A DNA stretch of 64,000 nt from Colwellia sp. (GTDB lineage: Bacteria > Pseudomonadota > Gammaproteobacteria > Enterobacterales > Alteromonadaceae), in contig NZ_JABSPA010000002.1 in assembly GCF_013214175.1 (NCBI RefSeq), positions 868,001 to 932,000 on the forward strand. The letters are read 5' to 3'. Numbering within the stretch: position 1 is the stretch's first letter; each line of letters opens with the position of its first letter. The notes below the pieces were generated by a model. That model had not been told where the DNA came from and did no database searches. It saw only the letters and a list, made by a program, of their open reading frames with translations. The position numbers and the translations under genes are program-made. Shown piece after piece: positions 17,809-26,601 of the stretch.

Positions 17809-20367
17809 TTAGACTTTAAGTGCTTTGTTTATTATCAAACTGATATAGGCATCTTGTGTTTTCGCTTCAGCACTCTTACCAAAACTCATTGAAGAGCTAT
17901 CATCTAAAATTGCAGTTAACTGGCCTAGTGCGGCTGCTTTAGCAAGGTTATCGTAAGGTGATGATTTAGCAATACCAGCAATAGCAATTAAACGCTGCAC
18001 ATATTCTACTTGAATGTTACGACTAGTAGAGCTGGCTTTTTTACTATCAACAAAAATTGCCGAAGTTAAGTCTGACATTACTGCGGTTAACGAATAATCA
18101 TTGCCGTACAAACTAGTATCAGAAATACGCTTCAAGACATTTTTATGCAGCAACTGGTTTAATACCGATTTTTGCATATTTAAAATCATGTCATGGGCTT
18201 TAGGATCTTCATTTTTATTGTAATAATTAAAACCACGACGTTGGTGCTGCATATAGCTATATAAAGGCTGCATGTCTGCTAGGGCATCACCAGCAAAAAC
18301 AAAGCTAGTTAGTGCTTGCATAGCTGCTTGTTGTTTCTCTTTTGGTACAGGCGTATAAGGTAGGCTTTGTGTTTGGCTACTATCAACTACGTTACGCTCA
18401 ACATAAACACCACCTATTTGGCGAGAAATCACCTCAGCTTGACGTCGGTATTGACCAAACAGTGAATTGGCTGAAATTAATAACTGCTGATGGGACTGTC
18501 CATCAATGAGTGCTTTATCTTTTAATTCGCTCAATAAACCTTGAATTAAAGTCATTCGCTCGCTTGCGTAAGCGACAGGGTTAGATGATAAATCACCGGT
18601 CATTATACGTGGATCGATATGACGACCAGGAGCACGCATATCATCAGCATCATTACCAAAAGCTAAGCCTTTTTCACTAGAGCGCGCTAATATTTTTGCT
18701 AAACGCTCGGCTTCTTGCTCTGAGTCATCAAGCGCAATTGAATAGCCATATTCGATGGCCCAATCATCATATAGACCAGGCTCTGTTTGAAAGTAATCAC
18801 CTTGGGTAGTGCCTTTAGGAGCAACGTTAATGGGAGAGTAATCCATAACTGAGCCGGTTAACGCGCCTTGCGTAAGTGATTTATCGTGAATTTCTTTTTC
18901 ATCCCACAAAATTGAGGCTTTCATATTGTGGTTTAAACCTAGGGTATGACCTACTTCATGTAGTACCAAATGACGTAAGCCTTCTTTTAGTACGGCTTTA
19001 TTTTCTATGTCATTACCATTGGACATCGCTTGGCTAAGTAACAAGCCTTGTTGCAATTCATGACCAGCACTGCAATTTAATGCACTTGCTGAGCCTGGCC
19101 CTTGATTTACTTGCTCTAAATTATTAAAACCAACACTAGCTGCGCCTTGACTATATAAGCTGTTATATATCCAACGGTTTTTCATAAAGATAAATTCAAG
19201 CATGATATCAGCGCCTAGCAGCTGACCCGTTAATGGGTTGGCTAAAGATGGGCCGTAACCACCAAAGCGCGGTTGTGGTGATGAGGTCCAACGCAGTACA
19301 TTGTAATTTAGATCCCCTGCTTGCCAAGTGGCATCATCTGGCTGTACTTTAACTTGTAGTGCATTTTTAAAGCCTGCTTTTTCAAAAGAGGAATTCCACG
19401 CTAATACCGCCTCGCTAATGGTGTCACGCCATTCGAGTGGCGTAGTATTTTCAATCCACCAAACAATTGGCTCAACCGGCTCTGATACCGCAGCGCTTGG
19501 ATCTTTTTTTACCAGGTTCCAACGATTCATGACATCTTTATAAGGTGCCCAGCTACTTGAGGTCATTTGAGTATATTGACGACCAAAGTAACCAATACGG
19601 GCATCTTGGTAGCGTGGGGTAAATTCTTCTTTAGGCAGCTCTATAAAAGAGTGTTGTAACTTAATTGATACTGAGCGTGGATCAGAAACGGCTTTAGAGC
19701 CATAAACACTTGGGTTAGGATTATTGAAAACATAATCGACAACAATATCAACATTATTATCGTAAGCGCGTTTGCTTAGGATGCGTGATTTTTTACTATT
19801 TAACTTGCCTACCTTAAAGCGTTTTTTAGCTTTTTTATCATCAACACGCGCCCAAGGAGAAACTTTATGCAGTGCTTCACTTAAGAATAGTTTATCGACT
19901 TTTAAAGCAATTTGGCCATTTTCTACTTTTTCAATCTTTAAACTGGCTAATACCGCTTCACTTATATTGGCATCTTTAGCACGGCTAATAGGGTTGTTTT
20001 CATCAAATTGATAGCGAGAGGTTTTGGTGACGATGTCGACACGGTCAAAGTAACGTCTAAATTCAATGATTTTTTCACCCCGGTAACCACCACGGAAATG
20101 TCCAGCATCGGCAAGACCGTCAACGGTTTGGGCAAAATGTAAAAAAGGCGTGTCTAACTGGCTTTCATCCAACAACATTAACGTTTCGCCAGTCTTTTTA
20201 TCTTGATAAAAATCAAACAAACCTATGGTCGCGGTTTTATTTTCAATCATTTGCTCAATGGTTTGGTCTTTCTTCTTCGATTTTGATTTTTTATCATCTG
20301 CGGCAAAAGCAACCTGATTGGCGCTTAACGCAAGTGTAAGTGCTATTGCTAGACTGGTTAATTTCAT
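17809..20367 (-). CDS. Secreted zinc-dependent metalloprotease, DUF5117/DUF4953 family
   Basis: The 852-residue protein has a signal peptide (cut after QVAFA), then the DUF5118/DUF5117-type N-terminal region and a gluzincin/metzincin-like catalytic domain. The zinc site HEVGHTLGLNHN is near residue 470 and a Met-turn-like SVMDYSP near 508, so it follows the extended HExxHxxGxxH pattern. Family members are large exported proteases of marine and gut bacteria with no settled substrate. It is a single gene with its own terminator and is divergent from the ECF sigma operon across a 500-bp gap, so it could be a target of that sigma factor, though nothing in the sequence proves this. Confidence 0.88.
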   Translation of the reverse strand: MKLTSLAIALTLALSANQVAFAADDKKSKSKKKDQTIEQMIENKTATIGLFDFYQDKKTGETLMLLDESQLDTPFLHFAQTVDGLADAGHFRGGYRGEKIIEFRRYFDRVDIVTKTSRYQFDENNPISRAKDANISEAVLASLKIEKVENGQIALKVDKLFLSEALHKVSPWARVDDKKAKKRFKVGKLNSKKSRILSKRAYDNNVDIVVDYVFNNPNPSVYGSKAVSDPRSVSIKLQHSFIELPKEEFTPRYQDARIGYFGRQYTQMTSSSWAPYKDVMNRWNLVKKDPSAAVSEPVEPIVWWIENTTPLEWRDTISEAVLAWNSSFEKAGFKNALQVKVQPDDATWQAGDLNYNVLRWTSSPQPRFGGYGPSLANPLTGQLLGADIMLEFIFMKNRWIYNSLYSQGAASVGFNNLEQVNQGPGSASALNCSAGHELQQGLLLSQAMSNGNDIENKAVLKEGLRHLVLHEVGHTLGLNHNMKASILWDEKEIHDKSLTQGALTGSVMDYSPINVAPKGTTQGDYFQTEPGLYDDWAIEYGYSIALDDSEQEAERLAKILARSSEKGLAFGNDADDMRAPGRHIDPRIMTGDLSSNPVAYASERMTLIQGLLSELKDKALIDGQSHQQLLISANSLFGQYRRQAEVISRQIGGVYVERNVVDSSQTQSLPYTPVPKEKQQAAMQALTSFVFAGDALADMQPLYSYMQHQRRGFNYYNKNEDPKAHDMILNMQKSVLNQLLHKNVLKRISDTSLYGNDYSLTAVMSDLTSAIFVDSKKASSTSRNIQVEYVQRLIAIAGIAKSSPYDNLAKAAALGQLTAILDDSSSMSFGKSAEAKTQDAYISLIINKALKV

Positions 20368-20671
20368 TGGAGTTTCCTTATGGGACGGTTGTTATTGTTA
20401 TAGTTGTTGAAATAGTTAACCTGTACTCTGGATAATGAATGTTTTAACACTATGAAATTTAAATAGTAAATTATACGTTATACACAGTGATGATAGTTTA
20501 ATCGTTATCAAGGCTTTTTTACCTAGCCAATAGCTGGCTATTGGTAGTAGAAATAACGCTGATAGCGGTTAAAATAGCTTTGTTGTGTAATATTGTTTAT
20601 TCAGAGTTCAGGTGACTTATGCTAATTTACACATGATTTTAGCTAAAGTAACTAAGCAGGCTTAGCAAAGG
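20368..20671. other. Divergent intergenic region without a gene
   Basis: This is the first part of the gap between the metalloprotease gene and the ECF sigma operon. It is AT-rich, with one hairpin (CCAATAG/CTATTGG, 20527-20544) inside the sequence around 20521-20545. Promoters for both directions are expected here but no clear pair of hexamers was assigned. No gene is visible. Confidence 0.4.
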
Positions 20672-20686
20672 GTAACAAGATGTTAC
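20672..20686. promoter_or_regulatory. Perfect GTAACA-N3-TGTTAC palindrome before the ECF sigma operon
   Basis: A 6-3-6 perfect inverted repeat lies 187 bp before the sigma factor start, in the divergent region with the metalloprotease. It has the form of an operator half-site pair; no regulator is assigned. Confidence 0.35.
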
Positions 20687-20872
20687 AAGGTGTATTTTAG
20701 CGGGATAATTTTCACTTAATCTTTTTCAGTTTTATAAATTCATTTTTATTAAGCTAATTTATTAAATACCCTTTAAACCTTTTTATGTTGTTCGGTATCT
20801 TAGTTAATAGCGGACACTATTTTAGATATTAACTTTGGATAGTAATTTTGAACCAGTCAGAGGCTTTAGCAC

Positions 20873-21535
20873 TTGGATAGCCAAACAACAGCAGATAAAC
20901 ACCATAAAAAAGTCATCGATGGCCAGGGACTATTTAGTGCGAATAAAGCTCAGCAACCCAGCAACATCGATGGTGAGCAGGCGTGGATCGCCCAAGCTAA
21001 ACAAGGTGGTCAAAGTGCTTTTTACCGGCTCTATGAAAAACACCATAAGTCAATTTATGCCTTGTGCTGGCGTATGCTGGCAGATAAAGACAGCGCTGAA
21101 GATGTATGTCAGGAAGTTTTTGTCGTGCTCTGGCAAAAAATTAATAATTTTCGCGGCGAAAGTAAGTTTAGTACCTGGCTGCACAGTGTTGCCACCAATG
21201 TAGTACTCGGGCATTTACGTAAAAATAAAAACTGGCTACAGCGGGTTTTTAGTATTGAAGAGCAAGGACAAAATGTAGTCGAGGCAAGTGTCAGGCTAAC
21301 GGATGATTCTACCTTAATGATGTTAGATCGACACATTGCTCGCTTACCTGAACGGGCACGCTTAGTTTTTGTTTTGTTTGCTGTTGAAGGTTACCGCCAT
21401 GAGGAAATAGCCAAAATGTTGAAAATGGCGGTTGGTTCAAGTAAGTCGCAATACCATAGGGCGAGAAATTTATTAAAGGAATCATTAACGGCTAATGATT
21501 TTATATCGGTTGAGGAGGAATTAAGTCATGAATAA
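20873..21535 (+). CDS. ECF-type RNA polymerase sigma factor
   Basis: The 220-residue product carries sigma-70 region 2 (AWIAQAKQGGQSAFYRLYEK, then DVCQEVFVVLWQ) and region 4 (LPERARLVFVLFAVEGYRHEEIAKML) and lacks regions 1.1 and 3, as in ECF sigma factors. The start is a TTG at 20873. An in-frame stop lies three bases upstream at 20867-20869, no ATG occurs before region 2, and AGAGG sits 9 bp ahead. It overlaps the next gene by 8 bp, the usual sigma/anti-sigma coupling. The signal and regulon are unknown; the adjacent anti-sigma-like and DUF4097 genes are probable members of the same transcript. Confidence 0.9.
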   Translation: MDSQTTADKHHKKVIDGQGLFSANKAQQPSNIDGEQAWIAQAKQGGQSAFYRLYEKHHKSIYALCWRMLADKDSAEDVCQEVFVVLWQKINNFRGESKFSTWLHSVATNVVLGHLRKNKNWLQRVFSIEEQGQNVVEASVRLTDDSTLMMLDRHIARLPERARLVFVLFAVEGYRHEEIAKMLKMAVGSSKSQYHRARNLLKESLTANDFISVEEELSHE

Positions 21536-22133
21536 GCAAGTACCTCAAAAACACTTAAATCAAGGTCATGAGCATCAAGGCCAGCTACCTTTAGATAAGG
21601 TGATTTCAGATAAAACGCTGAATGAGCAAGTGGCCAATTTAGCGAATGAAATGACACCGGAAAGAGACTTATGGCCGGGTATCGAACGTGCGCTTAACCA
21701 TAAAAGCCAAGCTAGTGCAGGGGATAAGCAAAGTAATGTTTTTGTGCCGAGTGTCTGGGCAGCGTCTATTGCCATGGTGGTGCTGATGTCTTGGTTTACT
21801 TTTTCACCCTCGACAGTTGAACAAAGTGTGCCGGTAATGGTGCAAAACCAGCAGAAAACTAGCCCAACACCGGGGCAGTTGGTCAACTTTATGCAACAAA
21901 ATTTTAAGCTACAAAAACAAACATTGCTGGCAAGTTACGGTCAACCCTCGGTGGATAAATTGCCAGTGGCGATGCAAAAAGAATTAACGCAATTAGCGGA
22001 TGCCAGATCATCAATAAAAAAAGCACTGTTAACGGATGAGAACAACGCTGACTTATTGAATTTATTAGACTTTACTCAGCAACAAGAGCTGAAGTTATTA
22101 CAACAATTATATCGCCAATATCAAGTGATTTAG
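21528..22133 (+). CDS. Probable anti-sigma factor, single-pass membrane protein
   Basis: The 201-residue product overlaps the ECF sigma gene by 8 bp. It has a hydrophilic N-terminal part of about 80 residues with an ERDLWPGIERAL segment, seen in many anti-sigma factors, one membrane span (VWAASIAMVVLMSWFTF, about residues 74-90), and a helical, Gln-rich periplasmic C-terminus. It has no zinc-binding HxxxCxxC signature, so it is not a ZAS-type anti-sigma factor. The call rests on position and topology more than on similarity. It would hold the sigma factor at the membrane until a signal arrives. Confidence 0.75.
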   Translation: MNKQVPQKHLNQGHEHQGQLPLDKVISDKTLNEQVANLANEMTPERDLWPGIERALNHKSQASAGDKQSNVFVPSVWAASIAMVVLMSWFTFSPSTVEQSVPVMVQNQQKTSPTPGQLVNFMQQNFKLQKQTLLASYGQPSVDKLPVAMQKELTQLADARSSIKKALLTDENNADLLNLLDFTQQQELKLLQQLYRQYQVI

Positions 22134-22233
22134 CGAGTTACTATTTCGTTATATAAAATGTTAACAATGAACAAGTTAACAAAGAATAGCGCTAGCTAAA
22201 GACAGTGAAAAATATATAAAAGAAGAGGTTTTC

Positions 22234-23199
22234 ATGAACAAACTAACAAGAAAAATACAACTATATACCAATATCATCACAGTGACGATTTGTCTAATGT
22301 TAAGTGGTCAAACACTTGCCGCCATTGAGATTGCACAAAGCTTACCGAGCGACAATGTTACCAATGTTTCTATCAGTAACCATAGTGGCTTTATTAATGT
22401 GGTTGGTTGGGATAAAGATAAAATATCCGTTACTGGCACTCTAGATGATGATGCCGAAAAACTTATTTTTGAGCAGAAAGGTGCGCAAGTACTCATCAAG
22501 GTTGAATACCCAAGAATGGACAATTGGCGCGCGGATGGTTCAAAAATAACCGTGTTTATGCCCAAAAACATCAGGATGAAGTCTGCAAGTATTTCTAGCG
22601 ATATTCATATATCAAACTTACATGGTGGCGTAGAAGTTAAAACGGTAAGTGGCGATATCTTGGCGAAAAACATCAGCCAAAATGTTGAACTCAGTAGTAT
22701 TAGTGGCAATATCAATAGTCATAATTTATCCGGTAAAGTCTCGTTAGCTGCGGTCAGTGGCGATATTAACGATAGTAACTCTACCGGACGGTTAGAAATA
22801 AGATCGGTGAGTGGTGAAGTTGATATTAACAGCCAAGCTAAAGAAGTATTTTTTAACAATGTTTCCGGTAATAGTGAACTTAATTTAGCTGAAGTTATTG
22901 AGCTACGTATCCGAACCGTCAGTGGTGATTTACAGGCAAAGCTAACCTTAGCTGAAAAAGCCTTACTAAAAGCTTCCACGGTAAGTGGTGACTTAGCTTT
23001 CACCTTCCAAAAAGGCGTAGATGCCGATTTTAGTCTTAAATCGAGTGTTGGCGGTGACATAGACAACAATATTACCCAGGATAAAACTGAGCACGCTGAG
23101 TATGGACCTGGCGCTAAGTTAAATTTTCAAACGGTGAATGGCAGCGCCTTAGTCAGAGTGTCAACCGTTAACGGTAATGTAGTGGTAAGTAGCAAATAA
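22234..23199 (+). CDS. Exported DUF4097 beta-repeat protein
   Basis: The 321-residue product has a signal peptide (cut near QTLA-A) and repeated beta strands of the form VSGDI or SSISGNI, about eight times through residues 120-310, which is the DUF4097/DUF4098 beta-helix-like fold. Such proteins often lie beside ECF sigma/anti-sigma pairs or LiaS/LiaG-type envelope stress genes, and their role is unknown. The gene follows the anti-sigma-like gene by 100 bp on the same strand and is probably part of the operon. It would be periplasmic. Confidence 0.8.
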   Translation: MNKLTRKIQLYTNIITVTICLMLSGQTLAAIEIAQSLPSDNVTNVSISNHSGFINVVGWDKDKISVTGTLDDDAEKLIFEQKGAQVLIKVEYPRMDNWRADGSKITVFMPKNIRMKSASISSDIHISNLHGGVEVKTVSGDILAKNISQNVELSSISGNINSHNLSGKVSLAAVSGDINDSNSTGRLEIRSVSGEVDINSQAKEVFFNNVSGNSELNLAEVIELRIRTVSGDLQAKLTLAEKALLKASTVSGDLAFTFQKGVDADFSLKSSVGGDIDNNITQDKTEHAEYGPGAKLNFQTVNGSALVRVSTVNGNVVVSSK

Positions 23200-23379
23200 T
23201 CTATTTTCTCATTAAGCGTTTTTTAGCAAAAATTGTATATTCCCATAAGGCAAATTCTGCTACATTAGCACTCCTTTTTTAGATACTCGTAGTTGCTGTT
23301 TGAACTTAGGTTTAACTTAGTTAAAACCGACATTAAGACAAGCGCGAGTATAGTGATGTAGCAGAGTAGGGTTAAGGTA

Positions 23380-24798
23380 ATGGCCGACAAAAAGCCACGT
23401 AAATTTGCGAAAGAACGGCAATTTATTAGAGATAAACAAATTGATGAGTTAAAAGTACCACCGCACTCGTTAGAGGCTGAACAGTCGGTACTTGGTGGTT
23501 TGTTACTTGATAATGAAACTTGGGATCGCGTGGCAGAAAAAGCGGTTGCCGATGATTTTTATAGTCGCTCTCATCGCCTTATCTTTGAAACAATCGGAGC
23601 CTTAATTGAACTCGGCGAACCGGTTGATTTAATTACTCTCTCTGAAGCCTTAGAAAATGATCAAAAACTAGAGGATGCCGGCGGTTTTGTTTATCTCGCA
23701 GAGATGATGAAGAACACCCCGAGTGCCGCTAACATCACAGCTTATGCGGATATTGTCCGTGAACGAGCAGTTACTCGTGAAATGATCAGTGTTGCCAATG
23801 AGATCGCTGAAGCGGGTTATGATACCCAAGGACGTAGCAGCGCAGAATTACTGGATTTCGCTGAAACCAAAGTTTTCGCTATCGCTGAAAAGCGTGCTAG
23901 TAAATCTCAAGGCCCTGAAAGCTTAAATTCAGTGTTAGAAAAAACTGTTGATCGCATTGAAAAGCTTTGTTCAACACCTTCGGGTGGTGTTACCGGCGTT
24001 CCCAGCGGTTATGCTGATTTAGATAAAATGACGGCAGGGCTGCAAAAGTCTGACCTTATTATTATTGCCGCACGTCCTTCCATGGGGAAAACCACTTTTG
24101 CCATGAACTTGGCCGAGCATGCGGCGATGACACAGGAACATCCAGCACTTATTTTTAGTCTAGAGATGCCCGCGGACCAAATCATGATGCGTATGCTGGC
24201 CTCGTTAGGACGAATCGATCAAACTAAAATCCGTACCGGTCAACTAGAAGATGAAGATTGGGCACGATTATCATCAACCATGGGCTTGTTGATGGAAAAA
24301 GGTAAAATGTTCATTGATGATGCTTCAGGTTTAACCCCAACAGAGTTACGAGCTAGAGCAAGGCGAATTCACCGTGATCACGGTGGTATTTCTATGATCA
24401 TGATTGATTATTTGCAGCTAATGCGCGCACCGCAATTTTCTGATAATCGTACCTTGGAAATTGCTGAAATCTCTCGTTCATTGAAAGCATTAGCGAAAGA
24501 GTTAAAAGTGCCTGTAGTTGCGCTTTCTCAGTTAAACCGTGGCTTGGAGCAACGCTCTGATAAACGCCCAATTAACTCTGATTTACGTGAGTCGGGTTCA
24601 ATTGAGCAAGATGCGGATTTAATCATGTTTATTTACCGTGATGAGGTTTATAACGATGATAGTGAATTTAAAGGCATGGCAGAAATTATTATTGGTAAGC
24701 AACGTAACGGGCCGATTGGTCGTGTGCCGCTGACCTTCCAAGGTAAGTACTCGCGCTTCGACAACTACGCCGGACCGCATGTACTAGAAGAAGATTAA
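23380..24798 (+). CDS. dnaB: Replicative DNA helicase DnaB
   Basis: The 472-residue product has the DnaB N-terminal domain (VPPHSLEAEQSVLGGLLLDN) and the RecA-like C-terminal ATPase with Walker A ARPSMGKTTFAMN and the DYLQLM motif, followed by the arginine-finger region EISRSLKALAKELKVPV. It is the hexameric fork helicase loaded by DnaC/DciA or PriA. It has a standard length and no intein. AAGG precedes the ATG. It is 181 bp after the DUF4097 gene on the same strand and probably has its own promoter in that gap. Confidence 0.97.
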   Translation: MADKKPRKFAKERQFIRDKQIDELKVPPHSLEAEQSVLGGLLLDNETWDRVAEKAVADDFYSRSHRLIFETIGALIELGEPVDLITLSEALENDQKLEDAGGFVYLAEMMKNTPSAANITAYADIVRERAVTREMISVANEIAEAGYDTQGRSSAELLDFAETKVFAIAEKRASKSQGPESLNSVLEKTVDRIEKLCSTPSGGVTGVPSGYADLDKMTAGLQKSDLIIIAARPSMGKTTFAMNLAEHAAMTQEHPALIFSLEMPADQIMMRMLASLGRIDQTKIRTGQLEDEDWARLSSTMGLLMEKGKMFIDDASGLTPTELRARARRIHRDHGGISMIMIDYLQLMRAPQFSDNRTLEIAEISRSLKALAKELKVPVVALSQLNRGLEQRSDKRPINSDLRESGSIEQDADLIMFIYRDEVYNDDSEFKGMAEIIIGKQRNGPIGRVPLTFQGKYSRFDNYAGPHVLEED

Positions 24799-24968
24799 TT
24801 ATTGAATAGCATTCACCTTGTCGTTGTATGGTCCCATTTATGCGTCAGAAGTACTCATTGACTAACGTCAATTCCGTGCTTCTTCCTTTAACTTGAACAG
24901 TACAACTTAAAGCTGAAAACTATAAATGATAGTTAGATAGTTAGATTTTTAAATACTAACCAAACAGT

Positions 24969-25076
24969 CGTCATCCCCGAATTGTTTTGTCGGGGATCCA
25001 GCTTTTAATTCCTTATCTTTCTAATCAATAGGTCCATAAAGAATAGCTTCCCGATGAGTAACTTCGGGAATGACGG
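24969..25076. repeat. REP-like inverted pair
   Basis: Two short hairpins face each other: CCCCGA/TCGGGG (24975-24995) and TTCCCGA/TCGGGAA (25048-25070). Outward they are flanked by GTCATCCC on the left and GGGAATGAC on the right. This is the layout of repetitive extragenic palindromes in inverted pairs. It fills most of the gap between dnaB and yjbQ. Confidence 0.6.
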
Positions 25077-25085
25077 TAATGAAAT

Positions 25086-25505
25086 TTACTCGCCATTAAT
25101 TGTTACTACAATCGTGCGGCTACCTGCATGGTTCCTATGTTCACCAAGGTAAATCCCTTGCCAAATCCCTATATTTAATTGTCCATTCGTAATGGGTAAA
25201 CTCAAACTATTGCCTAATAGACTTGCCTTAATGTGCGCGGGCATATCATCGTCACCTTCATAGGTGTGCTGGTAATATGACGCTCGCTCTGGGACAAAGT
25301 AATTAAAGTGCTCTTCCATATCTGCGCGCACCGTCGGGTCGGCATTTTCATTGAGGGTAATGGAAGCTGAGCTGTGTTTGATAAAAATATGCAGAATGCC
25401 ACAGCTAATGTTATTCAGTTCCGATAGCTGGCTAAGAATTTCATCGGTGATTAAATGAAAGCCTCGCTTTCTCGAGCGCAATGTTATTTCAGTTTGATGC
25501 CACAT
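25086..25505 (-). CDS. yjbQ: YjbQ family protein (UPF0047)
   Basis: The 139-residue protein belongs to the YjbQ/UPF0047 family: [19 protein letters not shown] and the C-terminal [18 protein letters not shown] with conserved histidines. Family members can show weak thiamin phosphate synthase activity, but the physiological role is not established. It stands alone after the REP-like pair. Confidence 0.92.
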   Translation of the reverse strand: MWHQTEITLRSRKRGFHLITDEILSQLSELNNISCGILHIFIKHSSASITLNENADPTVRADMEEHFNYFVPERASYYQHTYEGDDDMPAHIKASLLGNSLSLPITNGQLNIGIWQGIYLGEHRNHAGSRTIVVTINGE

Positions 25506-25670
25506 GGCTTATCTCAATACTCTAGTGTTATGACTTTTAATACTAACCAGTATACAAGTTGGCAAATTCTTTGATAGCTTCAGGCAGTAGCTTTCTATTA
25601 TCTCTAACTGTTTAGTATTTTTATTATAACGAGCATAAAGCTTAAGTGCAGCTAACTTGTCGTAGGCAGT

Positions 25671-25717
25671 CTTAGCCTAAGCTTTAGTCAAAGGATTCAC
25701 TAAAGCGTAAGGCTAAG
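25671..25717. repeat. Long near-perfect inverted repeat
   Basis: Arms 25671-25688 (CTTAGCCTAAGCTTTAGT) and 25699-25717 pair over about 18 bp with one bulge around a 10-nt loop. It lies between the VOC gene terminator and yjbQ. It could be a terminator backup or a small repeated element; T-tracts are lacking on both sides. The rest of 25506-25860 shows no gene. Confidence 0.6.
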
Positions 25718-25745
25718 GTTAAAATCTAAGACTACAGGCCAAAGA

Positions 25746-25778
25746 AAAAGCACCATAGTGATAAGCTGTGGTGCTTTT
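25746..25778 (-). terminator. Terminator of the VOC family gene
   Basis: AAAAGCACCA pairs with TGGTGCTTTT around a 13-nt loop, giving a T run on the minus strand, 83 bp past the stop at 25861. Confidence 0.75.
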
Positions 25779-25860
25779 AGTGTTCGTTTTAGGTTTAGAT
25801 TTAGTTTCAGCTTTGTAATAGCTCTAGCGGTAAATCCCTGCTGTATTTTACCGACTAAAA

Positions 25861-26391
25861 TTAATCTTGCTCGTGTAACCAAGCCGCGTGACGAGGTGCA
25901 CGTTTAGTCACCGACCATTCTTCAATCATGTCATAAGCTACACGATTGAGTTCTTTAAATTGTTCAGCAGTACCCGTATCAGCAGCAAGTTCTAAACGGT
26001 GGCCGTTTGGATCGAAGAAGTAAATAGACTTAAAGACACCATGATTTACCGGCCCTAAAACGTCTACGCCTTTACTTTCTAATTCTTCTTTCGCGGATAC
26101 TAATTCATCATAACTAGCAACTCTAAGGGCAATATGTTGCACCCAAGTTGGGGTATTTTGATCTCTGTCCATGGCTGGGGAATTAGGTAATTCAAAAAAT
26201 GCTAAGACATTTTCATTACCCGCATCAAGAAAAATGTGCATGTAAGGATCTGGTGCCTTGGTCGAAGGTACCTCATTTTCAGCAATCGCGAGTACTAAGC
26301 CCATGTTTAGCTTGTCTTTGTACCAGTCAGTTGTTGCTTTAGCATCTTTACAGCGATAGGCAACGTGATGAATTTTTTCAACATTAATCAT
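25861..26391 (-). CDS. VOC superfamily protein (glyoxalase/extradiol dioxygenase-like)
   Basis: The 176-residue protein has the paired beta-alpha-beta-beta-beta modules of the vicinal oxygen chelate fold. IHHVAYRCKD carries the first metal histidine, WVQHIALRV the second, and HRLELAAD the C-terminal Glu, consistent with a divalent metal site. It resembles predicted ring-cleavage dioxygenases or lactoylglutathione-lyase-like proteins, but the substrate cannot be told. It stands alone between two hairpins. Confidence 0.8.
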   Translation of the reverse strand: MINVEKIHHVAYRCKDAKATTDWYKDKLNMGLVLAIAENEVPSTKAPDPYMHIFLDAGNENVLAFFELPNSPAMDRDQNTPTWVQHIALRVASYDELVSAKEELESKGVDVLGPVNHGVFKSIYFFDPNGHRLELAADTGTAEQFKELNRVAYDMIEEWSVTKRAPRHAAWLHEQD

Positions 26392-26441
26392 AAAGAGACT
26401 TTTTATTAAAATAGGTTATGGAGTAATTTTAATCATAAAGC

Positions 26442-26473
26442 ACTAAATAAGGCTAATTTTAGCCTTATTTAGT
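26442..26473. terminator. Hairpin between purU and the VOC gene
   Basis: The perfect 13-bp inverted repeat ACTAAATAAGGCT / AGCCTTATTTAGT has a 6-nt loop. It lies downstream of purU (minus strand) and upstream of the VOC gene. The T tail is weak. Confidence 0.55.
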
Positions 26474-26601
26474 CAATTGTTATACGTCAGGGGGAGTTGA
26501 CGGCTGTAAAAAATTACTTACAGCCGAATAAGCTGATAGGTTTTCTTGAAGCTAAAGCTAAGCGAGTACTAGGTTAAGAATAAGCATAAACTAGGTAATA
26601 A

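Noticed and set aside
20835-21203. Alternative 122-codon frame starting at a TTG before the ECF sigma gene
   Set aside because: It overlaps the sigma factor in another frame and shows no family features, whereas the sigma frame has regions 2 and 4 and a good ribosome site.
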